From CAZDRI01 sp964508055 (GTDB lineage Bacteria > Pseudomonadota > Gammaproteobacteria > PS1 > Pseudothioglobaceae), in assembly GCA_964508055.1 (NCBI GenBank), contig CAZDRI010000004.1:1-64000 (forward strand): 64,000 nt of DNA. Direction: 5' to 3'. Below the pieces are notes generated by a model that searched no databases, had not been told where the DNA came from, and was given only the letters and a program-made list of their open reading frames with translations. Of the stretch, positions 21,635-31,582 are shown piece by piece; position 1 is the first letter of the stretch; every line of letters starts with the position of its first letter. A program made the translations under genes and the position numbers.

Positions 21635-22885
21635 TTATAAATTCTCAATAATTGCATCGCCAAATTCTGAACAGCTTAATAATTTTGCTCCATCAACAAG
21701 GCGTTCCAAGTCATAAGTAACAGTTTTATTTTGGATTGTTTTTGAAATGCCTTTAATAATCACATCAGCTGCTTCAGTCCACCCCATATGTCTTAGCATC
21801 ATTGCTGCAGAAAGTATTATAGAACTAGGATTTACCTTATCTTGACCTGCATATTTAGGAGCAGTTCCATGAGTTGCCTCAAATACTGCTATAGTATCAG
21901 ATAAATTAGCACCAGGTGCTATGCCAATGCCACCAACTTGGGCTGCTAAAGCGTCAGATATATAATCTCCATTTAGGTTTAAAGTTGCAATTACTGAATA
22001 ATCCTCAGGGCGTAAGATAATTTGTTGTAAAAAAGCATCAGCAATTACATCTTTGATTATTATTTTTTCACCACTTTTTGGATTTTTTATTACGCACCAA
22101 GGCCCATCTCCTATAATTTTAGCGTTAAATTCTTTAATAGCTAACTCATACCCCCAGTCTCTAAAAGCTCCTTCAGTAAATTTCATGATGTTACCTTTAT
22201 GCACTAAAGTAACTGAGTTTTTATTATTATCTATAGCGTATTTTATTGCTGCTTTAACTAGTCTTTGTGTTCCCTCTTTAGATACTGGTTTAATACCAAT
22301 ACCACAATTATTATTAAAACGAATTTTGTTGACATTAAGTTCTTTTTCTAAAAAACTAATAATTTTTTTAGCATCGTTACTATCAGCTCGATATTCAATA
22401 CCGGCATATATATCTTCAGAATTTTCTCTAAAAATAGTCATATCAACTTTTTCTGGATGTTTTACTGGACTCGGCGTTCCTGAAAAATATTGCACAGGTC
22501 TTTGACATATATATAAATCTAACTGTTGTCTAATGCTCACATTTAAAGATCTAATACCTGTACCAACAGCAGTGGCTAAAGGACCTTTAATAGATATAAC
22601 ATACTCTTTTATAGCACCTAATGTTTCTTCAGGAAGCCATTGATTGTCATATATCCTATTAGCTTTTTCCCCAGCATAAATCTCCATCCAATGAATTTTC
22701 TTATTACTTGAGTAAGCTTTTTTAACCGCATTATCAATTACTTTTTGCATAACAGGAGTAATATCTACCCCTATTCCATCGCCTTCAATATAGGTAATTA
22801 TAGGATTATCAGGCACAAGTAACTTATTTTTTTTAAAGGATATTTTTTCTCCTTTACTTGGTATTTCTATATGTTTATAAGACAT
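21635..22885 (-). CDS. icd: Isocitrate dehydrogenase, NADP-dependent type
   Basis: TCA-cycle enzyme converting isocitrate to 2-oxoglutarate. 416 residues, the E. coli Icd length. The substrate loop [23 protein letters not shown] includes the serine phosphorylated by AceK in enterics. [25 protein letters not shown] supplies the metal aspartates and [16 protein letters not shown] the coenzyme loop. There is no evident Shine-Dalgarno. A degenerate, directly oriented copy of this gene's 5' part lies at 29221-29620. The gene is divergent from the DUF1329 module across 540 bases. Confidence 0.97.
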   Translation of the reverse strand: MSYKHIEIPSKGEKISFKKNKLLVPDNPIITYIEGDGIGVDITPVMQKVIDNAVKKAYSSNKKIHWMEIYAGEKANRIYDNQWLPEETLGAIKEYVISIKGPLATAVGTGIRSLNVSIRQQLDLYICQRPVQYFSGTPSPVKHPEKVDMTIFRENSEDIYAGIEYRADSNDAKKIISFLEKELNVNKIRFNNNCGIGIKPVSKEGTQRLVKAAIKYAIDNNKNSVTLVHKGNIMKFTEGAFRDWGYELAIKEFNAKIIGDGPWCVIKNPKSGEKIIIKDVIADAFLQQIILRPEDYSVIATLNLNGDYISDALAAQVGGIGIAPGANLSDTIAVFEATHGTAPKYAGQDKVNPSSIILSAAMMLRHMGWTEAADVIIKGISKTIQNKTVTYDLERLVDGAKLLSCSEFGDAIIENL

Positions 22886-23425
22886 AATAAATTTGCACTT
22901 TTAATTAGTTTTTTGACTCCAATTTATTTACTTTAACTCACTTTATCGCTATATTGATTTTTAATTTATTAACAAAATAAATATTCAATCTAGCCAAAAA
23001 AATGTTTTTTAATTTATTTCACTATTTCGTTATATATAACAATAAATGTGAATATTATATCTTTAAATTATATACATCCATTCATATTGTATTTTTAACC
23101 ATAATTATTATCATTCATTTTTTTTAATATAATAAATCAATGGGCAATTTTTGGTCTAATGTAATATTAGACTTTAAAACTGAATAATTTATTCAGTACA
23201 TAATAAATTATTTTTATTTTTCAAATTGTTACATAAAATAAGTAAATAAATATAAATAATTTCTTTAGGGGTTTAATGGATATTAATCATAAGACTACTA
23301 TCTTTAATATCCGTATAAATTATCAGTTTATCTAATAATGAGCACTTAGATTGTTTAATGATAAAACTTTGTTTATGTAAAATGAATTATTTTTATTTAT
23401 TAAAAAATATAAGGAGGACAAAGAT
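22886..23425. other. 540-base divergent control region between icd and the DUF1329 gene
   Basis: No coding sequence is evident on either strand. Two inverted repeats stand out: GTCTAAT / ATTAGAC at 23154-23172 (five-base loop) and GGATATTAA / TTAATATCC at 23278-23312 (17-base loop). The second is about 110 bases ahead of the DUF1329 start. Either could be an operator or a transcript hairpin. The region must hold promoters for both icd and the export module, but the extreme AT content makes -10 and -35 matches unreliable. A strong AGGAGG precedes 23426. Confidence 0.5.
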
Positions 23426-24367
23426 ATGTCTTTTAATTATAAATATTTTATTTTAATGTTTTTTTTATCATCATCAATTTTCGCTACAGTAAATAAGGAC
23501 TTAGCTTATCCAAAAGGTGATGTGTCAGCTGATGAAATAGCAAATCAAGTTTATTATGTAAATCATTTTTATGCAATGAAAAATTATGCAATTATAAAAA
23601 AAGGGAGAGTAATTACTGCATTAATTCTTAGATCTAAAGGTAAAAAACCTCTTACTATTACTTTAGAAAGATATTTAAATAATGATTATTCTGATGGTGT
23701 TATTAACTCTCAAGACTTGGCTATATTTCGCTCAGGTAAGCTAAAAGGAACAGGTATGTTAATAACTGATTTTGTAGCAGAAGGCAAAAGTCAGTCTTAT
23801 GAAATATGGATACCTTCAATTCGTAAAATTCGTCGTTTTGCCCAACCTGCACATGATGATGCTTGGGGAGGCTCAGACTTTACCTTTGGTGATGTTACTT
23901 TGAGAAAACCTAAAGATGAAACTCATGAATTGCTTGGTAAAACAACTATGAAAGATTGCCTACAAATTATGGATTTACCTGATAATCAAAGAAATAAATA
24001 TACTAAAAAGGCTGATATAAAAGCGGATTGTTCCATACAAGGTAAAGAAGTATATCAACTTAAAAGCTCTCATAAAATTAATAATTGGTGGTATGACTAT
24101 AGGGTCAGTTATATAGATACTACAACTTTTGCAGACTATAGAACTGAATACTTTAAAGGTGGTAATAAAATAAAAATAATAGATAGAAGTTGGATAAATG
24201 CAGGGTTAAATGATAAAAGAGCAAATTACTGGGCTTATTGGTATGGTAAAAATTTAAACACTGGTCATGAGTCATTAGCTTATATTCCACAAAAAATTAC
24301 CAAAGTTGATAAAAAATACAAAAAAAACTGGTGGAGTACTAAAACATTAAGAAAAATTAAAAAGTAA
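23426..24367 (+). CDS. DUF1329 outer-membrane lipoprotein-sorting-like protein
   Basis: 313-residue secreted protein with a signal peptide (about 1-20, ending IFAT). The core is the LolA/LolB-like fold of the DUF1329/PF17131 group; seen are the block IWIPSIRKIRRFAQPAHDDAWGGSDFTFGD and many Trp/Tyr-rich strands. No lipobox Cys is visible, so it is probably soluble in the periplasm. In many marine proteobacteria this family is encoded with a DUF1302 outer-membrane protein and an MMPL/RND exporter, as here. Inference: it shuttles a hydrophobic substrate or lipid across the periplasm. AAGGAGGAC before the ATG is a strong ribosome site. Confidence 0.82.
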   Translation: MSFNYKYFILMFFLSSSIFATVNKDLAYPKGDVSADEIANQVYYVNHFYAMKNYAIIKKGRVITALILRSKGKKPLTITLERYLNNDYSDGVINSQDLAIFRSGKLKGTGMLITDFVAEGKSQSYEIWIPSIRKIRRFAQPAHDDAWGGSDFTFGDVTLRKPKDETHELLGKTTMKDCLQIMDLPDNQRNKYTKKADIKADCSIQGKEVYQLKSSHKINNWWYDYRVSYIDTTTFADYRTEYFKGGNKIKIIDRSWINAGLNDKRANYWAYWYGKNLNTGHESLAYIPQKITKVDKKYKKNWWSTKTLRKIKK

Positions 24368-24391
24368 TAATATTTCAAACAAGGAGAAAAT

Positions 24392-26365
24392 ATGAGAAAT
24401 ATAAGTTTAATTACAATATTAGCATTTTTATTTACAGTTAATATTAGTGCTGAAGTAGAAATATCTGGATTTTATAAAAACGAATCAGCGATTAACACTG
24501 AAAGTGGCGTTAATATTGGTGATTATGAAAATGATGGCACTCAAAATAGCCACGATAATGACGATGTCTTAAAATCAGAACATACTTTGAAACTATTTAT
24601 AAATGGCGATTTAGGTTCTGATTCTAGTTATCATGTAGAGCTAAATGCAGTAGCTGATACTAGTGGGGTAGATAGTTACTATAAAGGTTATCAACCTTAT
24701 ACTCAAAGAGATATTCTTAGAGAGGCATATATAGATATTGAAACTAATGCTGGTTGGTTAATCCGTGCTGGCAAGCAGCAAGTAGTATGGGGAACTGTTG
24801 ATGGTGCAAAACTATTAGATATGATTAATCCTACTGATTATAGTGAGATGGCACAAAACTCTATGGAAGATTCACGCATAACAACTTGGATGTTAAATGC
24901 TGAAAAAGATACTGCTGCTGGTAATTTTCAAATAGTAGTATCTCAAGCTAGAGAAAACATCTTTGCTGGACTTAATAGAGATATTAATACTGATGTTCGT
25001 GCTAATAATGCTACAACTGGAGCAGATGAAACTCAAAATAAAGGCCATAATCAAGGGCACCCTTTTATGATGAAAGGAGTTGATACTATTACTGGAAAAA
25101 GAAATGGTTTTTTAAATGGGGTGCCTGATTTAGGCTCAATTGCTCTTGGTTTTGCTGGTCTATTTACCCCTGCTGGATTGGCTGGTTCTACTGGAGTTAC
25201 TGTAGGAGAATTTGCAAATTCAAACGCCGCAACTGTTGCTGGCATGGGAATTCCTGGAGGGGGAGATGGTGCTCAAACTTTAGCAGGTTATGCAGGAAAC
25301 TATGATTTCAATTTATCTGATGCTACTAGTGCTTCTGCTTGGAGTGCTGATTCTAACCCAAATTCTATGTTTGAATATATGGATAGAACTCCATTTTCTA
25401 CATTTAATACATTTGTTAATGCAAAATCAAAATATGAATATGATATGCCTAATGAAGATGATTTAAATCTTGCATTTAGATTAAATAAAAGTTTAGATAG
25501 TGGCTTAAATTATTCGCTAAATTATTCATACAATTATGACCCTAATCCTGTTATTAATTTATATTGGACTAATGATGCTGGCGAAAAATTAACAGTTGTT
25601 AGAGGTGCTACATATAATACTGCTACTGATAAAACTGCAGGAATATCATTGCAAGATAGTGATGGTAATAATTATGGTGCTACTTTTGGCAATTCTGCTA
25701 TATTAGTTTTTGAACAAACTTTAGAAAGAGCTCATAACGCTGGTGTTGCTTTTGATTATGCCCTAGATACCCAAAATCTTGGACCTGTAGTTTTAAAAGG
25801 CGAGTTTTTATATCAAAAGGATGTATATTCTCCAATATTTGATAGAGGTAAATTAGCTATTGGTGATTTAGCTGGTGCTCTTAAAATGAATAAAGGTGAT
25901 AGATTTAAATACGCACTAGGAGCTGATATTACTGTTATGACTAATATGATGGTATCAGCTCAATTTATCCAAGATAGGAACCTTGACTATGTTGATGACA
26001 ACAAAGACTTTGATGGTAGTGCTTGTACTGCGGCAGAAGGTGCGAATTGTGGAATATATACTGGTGATTTTGCAACTATGCATATGTCTAATGGTTTCCA
26101 AAAAGCCAAAGAAAATAAAGAATTTTATTCTCTATTTTTATCAAAACCTTTTGGGGATAGTGCTCAACATAGATGGAATAACTTATTTATGTATGAGGAC
26201 CAAGGCGAAGGTGGTATGTGGAATAGATTTGATATTGAATATGTCATAAATGATGATGCAATTGCTACTTTTGAATGGAATGAGTATTTTGGTGAAGAAA
26301 ACTCTCAATTTGGTCAATTAAATAATTCTTCTAATATCCAAGTTGGATTTAAAATCTTATTTTAA
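24392..26365 (+). CDS. DUF1302 family outer-membrane beta-barrel protein
   Basis: 657-residue protein with a signal peptide (about 1-20, ending NISA|E), then alternating amphipathic strands of a large beta-barrel. It ends in a hydrophobic strand with terminal Phe (NIQVGFKILF), the outer-membrane assembly signal. Family blocks include LREAYIDIETNAGWLIRAGKQQVVWG and TDYSEMAQNSMEDSR. A Gly/Ala-rich stretch around residues 230-310 may be a long loop or plug. It follows DUF1329 by 24 bases with AAGGAG, and a terminator follows the stop. It is likely the outer-membrane port of this module; the substrate is unknown. Confidence 0.82.
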   Translation: MRNISLITILAFLFTVNISAEVEISGFYKNESAINTESGVNIGDYENDGTQNSHDNDDVLKSEHTLKLFINGDLGSDSSYHVELNAVADTSGVDSYYKGYQPYTQRDILREAYIDIETNAGWLIRAGKQQVVWGTVDGAKLLDMINPTDYSEMAQNSMEDSRITTWMLNAEKDTAAGNFQIVVSQARENIFAGLNRDINTDVRANNATTGADETQNKGHNQGHPFMMKGVDTITGKRNGFLNGVPDLGSIALGFAGLFTPAGLAGSTGVTVGEFANSNAATVAGMGIPGGGDGAQTLAGYAGNYDFNLSDATSASAWSADSNPNSMFEYMDRTPFSTFNTFVNAKSKYEYDMPNEDDLNLAFRLNKSLDSGLNYSLNYSYNYDPNPVINLYWTNDAGEKLTVVRGATYNTATDKTAGISLQDSDGNNYGATFGNSAILVFEQTLERAHNAGVAFDYALDTQNLGPVVLKGEFLYQKDVYSPIFDRGKLAIGDLAGALKMNKGDRFKYALGADITVMTNMMVSAQFIQDRNLDYVDDNKDFDGSACTAAEGANCGIYTGDFATMHMSNGFQKAKENKEFYSLFLSKPFGDSAQHRWNNLFMYEDQGEGGMWNRFDIEYVINDDAIATFEWNEYFGEENSQFGQLNNSSNIQVGFKILF

Positions 26366-26373
26366 TTAAAACT

Positions 26374-26407
26374 AAAAAAAAGCCTAATTAAAAATTAGGC
26401 TTTTTTA
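26374..26407 (+). terminator. Intrinsic terminator between DUF1302 and the MMPL exporter
   Basis: AGCCTAAT (26381-26388) pairs with ATTAGGCT (26394-26401), flanked by A7 and T7 runs. Because the MMPL gene starts only 22 bases later on the same strand, this is probably a partial terminator that lowers exporter expression relative to the two upstream envelope proteins. Confidence 0.88.
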
Positions 26408-26428
26408 TCAATAAAACGGGGGTAACTA

Positions 26429-29137
26429 ATGAATAAATTAGCTAAAAAATATGCTGAATTTGCAATGAGTTATCGCCGACCAATTGTTGCTTTTGTTACT
26501 TTAATAACAGTTTTATTTGCATATTTTATTAAAGATTTAGACATTAGAAACGACCCTGATACCCTATTACCTCCATCAAACCGTTATGTTGCAACTAATG
26601 CTTATGGCGAGCAAAAATTTGGTTTTGGTAATTTAATGGTAGTTGGTTTCATTATAAAAGAAGGCAATATTTACCAGCCATGGTATGTAAATATGCTAAA
26701 AGAAGTGCATCATAAAATGGAGGCATTACCTGCTGCTAGACCAAGTAATTTTATGGATATTGCTGCCCAAAAAATAAAATATATGGGCACAGACGCAGAA
26801 GGTGGACTTAAATTTAAAAGATTAATACCAGTAGAAGGTATAGATACTCAAAATAGTAAAAAAGCTAATGAGCAATTAGACTTTCTAAAAGAAGGCTTAG
26901 AAAATAATCCTGTACTTGCTCCAATGCTAGTTTATAAAGAAGATAAAAATGGCAAAAGATGCGTATATGGACAAGAAAACTGCATAGCAAAAGGTTCTTT
27001 TATTATTGCTGACTATGATGATAGTGTTAAAGAAATATATCTACCTTGGATTAAAGAAGTTATAAAAATAGTTGAAAATACTCAGGAAAAATATAAAGAT
27101 AAGGTTGAAGTTTTAATTGCTGGAGAACCTTATTTTCTAGCATTTATGTTGCATGATTTAGTTAAAAAGTGGTGGTTATTTGCTATATCATTTTTAATAG
27201 TAATAATAATGTTAGCCTATAAAAATAAAGGCTGGCGTGGTTCAATATTTCCTATATTGGGGGTAAGTTCTACAATCATAATAACTCTTGGATTAATGGG
27301 CTTTACTCAATACAAACTTACCACGATGATGGTTCTAACCCCTATGCTACTTTTAGCAATAGGCACAGGGCATGCTGTGCAAGTAACAAGAAGGTTTTTA
27401 CATGAACTACATCTTGAAGATTGCACTCCTTTTGATGCAGCTAAAAATGCTATTGAAAAAACCATAGTCCCTGCAACTCTTGCCATCATAACCGACATGG
27501 CCGGATTTGCCACTTTAGCTTTTGTAGATATATCATTTTATAAAGCCTATGCTTATTTTGGAATGTTAGGGATGGCAACCTTACTTTTTACTACCACTAC
27601 CCTTACCCCAATATTATTATCATTAAGCACTTCTGAAGCTCTTGAAAAAGATAATAAGTTATGTAAACCTTCTAAATTAGAACAATACATTGCTGATAAA
27701 GTAAGTTTTATATTAACTAACAAATTAAAATGGCTACCAATTATTATGATTTTTGCACTCATAACCTGGTCTACTTTTGAAACTGGAATTTTAAAAGGCA
27801 CAAAAGAAGACTTAATGCCTAAAGTAGAAAAAGGCATAAATTATTCTAGAGCTGCTTTTAAAGAAAAATCAATTACTATTCAACACCTAAATCGTTTAGG
27901 AGAAGTTATGCCTGGAGTAATATCAGTTAACATACCAATTAAAGGAATTGAACCATTATTAGACCCTTGTACTGGAGATGAAGAAGAAGGTGCTAAATGT
28001 TTTGATGAAGATGAAATGCCAGCTCAAGGAGTATTTAATAATGCTGAGGCTTTAACCGCTATTGAAAAATTTGAAGATTGGATGCGTGCCCACCCAAATA
28101 TTGGATTTACTGGTTCTTATGTGCAATATATTAAACTTGTAAATATGCTTTTAATGTCTAAAGTTGGAGAAAAATCTGATATTAATCTTTTTCATGTACC
28201 TAATGACAGCTTTATTAGTAAAAATATGGATACTTATGGTGACCCTGAAGATAAAGATTACACCCCTGATAGTGATTACATAATATCTACTTTTAATGGA
28301 CTATTAGAAGCAAACACCTCAAAAGGTGATTTAGATTCATTTGTATCTGCTTCTGATTGGAATGAAGGCATAATAATGGGTTTTGTAAATACTATGGACC
28401 CAGTTAAAACTAATCAAACAGTTAAAGATATCCAAAGGTATTTAGATGAACATAAAAATGAACCTGGATTTAGAAAGATTAAATTTGGATACAAATCAGG
28501 AGATGTAATTAAAATGCCTATCACAGGTGATATTGTGACTGTAGAGGAATCAAAAGATGATTATGTAGCAGTTGGCGGTTTTTTAGGCGCAACTCAAGCT
28601 ACTCATGATATTGCAATAAAAGAATGGTTAAAATCACCATTACAAACAGCATTAGCTATATTGTTAATATCACTAATAATATTCCGTTGTTATAAAATAT
28701 CAATAATATTAGTATCAAGTTTATTAATCACTCTATATGCTCAATACGGATTAGGAGCTTACTTCTCTAACATACAAAATTGGTCTGGCAACCTACATTT
28801 TGCAACTTTAGTTAGTTTAAGTATAGCTATGGGATTAGGTGTGGATTATGGTGTGTATATGATTTCCCGCTTGCGTGAAGAAATGATTAATTCAAAAAAT
28901 AACTGGTCTGAAGCTCTTCATAACACTCTATCAACAACTGGTAGTGCGGTGTTTGCATCAATTATTGTTCTACTTGCAAGTTTTATCCCATTACTAAATA
29001 CTGATTTGGCTAATACTTGGGCATTAGGCATATTTATTAGTGAGGCATTATTAATTGATGTTGTCCTAGCTTTAACAATAATACCTTTAATAGTTTATTG
29101 GATGAAGCCTAATTATGTTTTTAAAGCTAAAGAGTAA
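26429..29137 (+). CDS. MMPL/RND-superfamily exporter
   Basis: 902-residue inner-membrane protein of the MMPL/RND superfamily (hydrophobe/sterol exporter group). There are two homologous halves, each with one helix, a large periplasmic loop and a five-helix bundle. Helices start about 18-35, then 240-400, and again from about 735 to 895. The RND helix-4-type blocks are AIGTGHAVQVTRRFLHEL and AMGLGVDYGVYMISRLREE. There is an acidic Cys-containing insert (DPCTGDEEEGAKCFDEDE) in the second loop. Gene context with DUF1329 and DUF1302 suggests a trans-envelope route for a hydrophobic compound. GGGGGT precedes the ATG. Confidence 0.87.
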   Translation: MNKLAKKYAEFAMSYRRPIVAFVTLITVLFAYFIKDLDIRNDPDTLLPPSNRYVATNAYGEQKFGFGNLMVVGFIIKEGNIYQPWYVNMLKEVHHKMEALPAARPSNFMDIAAQKIKYMGTDAEGGLKFKRLIPVEGIDTQNSKKANEQLDFLKEGLENNPVLAPMLVYKEDKNGKRCVYGQENCIAKGSFIIADYDDSVKEIYLPWIKEVIKIVENTQEKYKDKVEVLIAGEPYFLAFMLHDLVKKWWLFAISFLIVIIMLAYKNKGWRGSIFPILGVSSTIIITLGLMGFTQYKLTTMMVLTPMLLLAIGTGHAVQVTRRFLHELHLEDCTPFDAAKNAIEKTIVPATLAIITDMAGFATLAFVDISFYKAYAYFGMLGMATLLFTTTTLTPILLSLSTSEALEKDNKLCKPSKLEQYIADKVSFILTNKLKWLPIIMIFALITWSTFETGILKGTKEDLMPKVEKGINYSRAAFKEKSITIQHLNRLGEVMPGVISVNIPIKGIEPLLDPCTGDEEEGAKCFDEDEMPAQGVFNNAEALTAIEKFEDWMRAHPNIGFTGSYVQYIKLVNMLLMSKVGEKSDINLFHVPNDSFISKNMDTYGDPEDKDYTPDSDYIISTFNGLLEANTSKGDLDSFVSASDWNEGIIMGFVNTMDPVKTNQTVKDIQRYLDEHKNEPGFRKIKFGYKSGDVIKMPITGDIVTVEESKDDYVAVGGFLGATQATHDIAIKEWLKSPLQTALAILLISLIIFRCYKISIILVSSLLITLYAQYGLGAYFSNIQNWSGNLHFATLVSLSIAMGLGVDYGVYMISRLREEMINSKNNWSEALHNTLSTTGSAVFASIIVLLASFIPLLNTDLANTWALGIFISEALLIDVVLALTIIPLIVYWMKPNYVFKAKE

Positions 29138-29220
29138 TTTAAAAAAATAGAGTCTTAACAATTTAAAAGTTTTTTTAAACTTCTAACAAAATTTATATAA
29201 TTTGAGACCTTTACAACAGC

Positions 29221-29620
29221 TCTTTGACATATATATAAATCTAATTGTTGTCTAATTCTAATGCCCACATTTAAAGACCTAATACCTGTCTCAACAGCAG
29301 TAGCATCTAATGTTTATTCAAGAAGCCATTGATTGCCACATATTCTATTAGCTTTTTCTCCAACATAAATCTCCATCCAATGAATTTTCTTATTACTTGA
29401 ATAAACTTTTTTAACCACATTATCAATTATTTTTTGCATAGCAGAAGTAATATCTACCTTTATTCCATCACTTTCAATATAAACAATTATAGGATGGATT
29501 ATCAGATACAAATAATTTATTGTTTTTAAAAGATATTTGTTCCTTTACTTGGTTGGTATCTCTATGTGTTTAAGGATATAATAAATGTCCAACTCTAAAT
29601 GAATTTTATTCACTCCAATA
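29221..29620 (-). pseudogene. Decayed partial copy of icd (5' part)
   Basis: This stretch aligns with 22500-22920, that is, the first 125 or so codons of icd plus about 35 bases upstream. It shares long matching blocks such as the CTTTGACATATATATAAATCTAA and CCATCCAATGAATTTTCTT regions. It carries point changes, a deletion of about 39 bases near 29308, frame-breaking changes near 29490 (GGATGGATTATCAG against GGATTATCAG) and loss of the start context. No full reading frame survives; the recoverable product would match icd only over [16 protein letters not shown] and flanks. It has the same orientation as icd, 6.7 kb away, across the DUF1329-DUF1302-MMPL module. Confidence 0.9.
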
Positions 29621-29996
29621 TAGATACTTCAATTTGTTTTGTTATAGTTTCAACTTTTTGTCTATTAACAAAGAAATTTGCACCCCAGTCAGAAGTGTGT
29701 TTAACAATTGATTCTTTAGTCATTTGACTTTCTTGTACTATTGGATAATCTATTGGGCTTGGAAAAGCAAGAGCTTTATTTAAATTATTAACTTTAATAC
29801 CTAAATGTTTAGAGTTGAATTTATTTAAAGTATTTTTCTTTAACCAATAATAAGTTTCTATATCTCTAACTTTTTCACTTTTTGGAGGAAGTGATGTTAT
29901 AGGAGAAATATCATAATACTTAGATGACCAATGCTCATTAGCAAAAACACTTAATGTGATTAATAAGGCTAATGAAAGTAAAAGTTTTTTAAACAT
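29610..29996 (-). CDS. Small secreted protein of unknown function
   Basis: Not recognised. 128 residues with a clear signal peptide (MFKKLLLSLALLITLSVFA, cleaved near residue 19). The mature part (about 109 residues) is hydrophilic, lacks Cys, and has motifs such as SSKYYDISPITSLPPKSEK and NALAFPSPIDYPIV-like stretches. Its stop codon falls inside the region that resembles icd's upstream sequence, so the last few residues may come from the duplication boundary. AAGGAT lies before the ATG. It may be an intact orphan or a gene shortened by the rearrangement. Confidence 0.65.
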   Translation of the reverse strand: MFKKLLLSLALLITLSVFANEHWSSKYYDISPITSLPPKSEKVRDIETYYWLKKNTLNKFNSKHLGIKVNNLNKALAFPSPIDYPIVQESQMTKESIVKHTSDWGANFFVNRQKVETITKQIEVSILE

Positions 29997-30088
29997 AATT
30001 TATCCTTGTGTTTAATTTATTAATATTTAAAGTTCACTATATAAGCTACATTATATATAAACTTAGATTTCACATCTTTAAATATATT

Positions 30089-31582
30089 TTATAAAAAGAA
30101 CTTATATGCATTATTACTTGTCTCATTTTTATAAAAATATTTTAATTCACTAAAAGCTAACTCTAATTCTTTAGTGTTTTTCGTTTGAAATCCTACTAAT
30201 ACTTGTCCAAATGCAGCACCATGATTACGGTAATGAAAAAGCGTTATATTCCATTTAGAGCCAATTTTAATTAAAAAATCTAATAAAGCCCCTCTTCTCT
30301 CTGGAAATTCAAAACGATAAATTTCTTCGTTTCTTACATTTGCTCTACCACCTACCATGTAACGGACATGGGTTTTAGCAATACTGTTATTGCTCATATC
30401 TTCTAATTGATAGTCTTTTGATAACTTTTCAATTATTCTGTTTTTTTCATTTACACCTTGTTTTAATTCTATTCCAACAAAGATGTGAGCTTTTATCTTG
30501 TCGGCATAACGGTAGTTAAATTCAGTAATTGTGTATTCTTTTAAAGAATTACAAAATTTTAAAAAGCTGCCTTTTTTCTCATTAATACTAACAGCAAATA
30601 TCGCTTCTTTATGTTCACCTAATTCAGCTCTTTCAGCAATATAACGCAAACGGTCAAAATTAACATTAGCACCACTTACTATAGCAACTATGTTTTTATT
30701 TTTAAGATTTTGTTCGTGACAATATTTTTTAGCACCAGCTAGTGCTAAAGCTCCTGATGGTTCTACAATTGAGCGAGTATTATCATAAATATCTTTTATC
30801 CCTGCACATATCTCATCATTAGATACTAAAATAATATCATCTACAATTTTTTTTGCTATATTAAAAGTATGCTCTCCAATTAGTTTTACAGCAACTCCAT
30901 CAGCAAAACCACCTACTTCTTTTAAAGCTGTTCTTTGCTTGTTATGTAAAGATTGATATAGAGTTTGAGAATCAATAGGCTCTATTCCAATAACTTTAGT
31001 TTTAGGAGATATGTCTTTGATATATAATCCAATTCCAGATATTAATCCCCCTCCTCCTACTGGAACAAATACATAATCAATATTTCTTTTGGTATCAATT
31101 ATTTCCTTAGCAATTGTTGCTTGACCTGCGATAACTTCAATATCATCAAATGGATGGATAAATGTATAACCATATTTTTTTTCTAACTGCTTTGCATGTT
31201 TAAAAGCCTCATCATATACATCACCATGCAAAATAACTTTACTACCTAAGTTTTTAACTGCTCTCACTTTTATTTCTGGCGTGCTTGCAGGCATAACTAT
31301 AATAGAATTAATGTTTAGTTTTTTAGCAGCAAAAGCAACGCCTTGAGCATGGTTGCCAGCTGATGAGGCTATAATGCCAGCTTTTTTTTCTTTTTTAGAT
31401 AATGAACTTATTTTTTGATATGCACCCCTTAGTTTAAAAGAATGTATCTGCTGCATATCCTCTCTTTTTAGATAAACTTTATTTTTTATTTGTTTGCTAA
31501 ATTCAGCTATATAAGTAAGCGGTGTTTTTTTAGCAACATCATAAACTTTAGTTTTTTTAACAAGCTCAATAATTTGATTCAT
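30089..31582 (-). CDS. ilvA: Threonine ammonia-lyase, biosynthetic
   Basis: PLP enzyme making 2-oxobutanoate from threonine, the first step to isoleucine. 497 residues. The PLP lysine is Lys50 in HSFKLRGAYQ, and the phosphate loop is VPVGGGGLISGIG. Two ACT-like regulatory domains follow from about residue 325, so isoleucine feedback control is expected. The start overlaps the upstream phosphatase gene by 17 bases, giving a coupled pair. 2-Oxobutanoate can also yield propionyl-CoA, which the prp operon in this window could consume; that link is inference. Confidence 0.96.
   Translation of the reverse strand: MNQIIELVKKTKVYDVAKKTPLTYIAEFSKQIKNKVYLKREDMQQIHSFKLRGAYQKISSLSKKEKKAGIIASSAGNHAQGVAFAAKKLNINSIIVMPASTPEIKVRAVKNLGSKVILHGDVYDEAFKHAKQLEKKYGYTFIHPFDDIEVIAGQATIAKEIIDTKRNIDYVFVPVGGGGLISGIGLYIKDISPKTKVIGIEPIDSQTLYQSLHNKQRTALKEVGGFADGVAVKLIGEHTFNIAKKIVDDIILVSNDEICAGIKDIYDNTRSIVEPSGALALAGAKKYCHEQNLKNKNIVAIVSGANVNFDRLRYIAERAELGEHKEAIFAVSINEKKGSFLKFCNSLKEYTITEFNYRYADKIKAHIFVGIELKQGVNEKNRIIEKLSKDYQLEDMSNNSIAKTHVRYMVGGRANVRNEEIYRFEFPERRGALLDFLIKIGSKWNITLFHYRNHGAAFGQVLVGFQTKNTKELELAFSELKYFYKNETSNNAYKFFL

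Noticed and set aside
22053..22505. A 150-residue plus-strand frame antisense to icd
   Set aside because: It lies wholly within icd on the opposite strand, lacks a ribosome site and has no recognisable family motif.
18403..23175. A similar stretch, AATGTAATTTTAGACTTTTAAA near 18408 and AATGTAATATTAGACTTTAAAA near 23158, as a possible repeat family
   Set aside because: Only two imperfect short copies were seen in an A/T-rich background, not enough to call a repeat.
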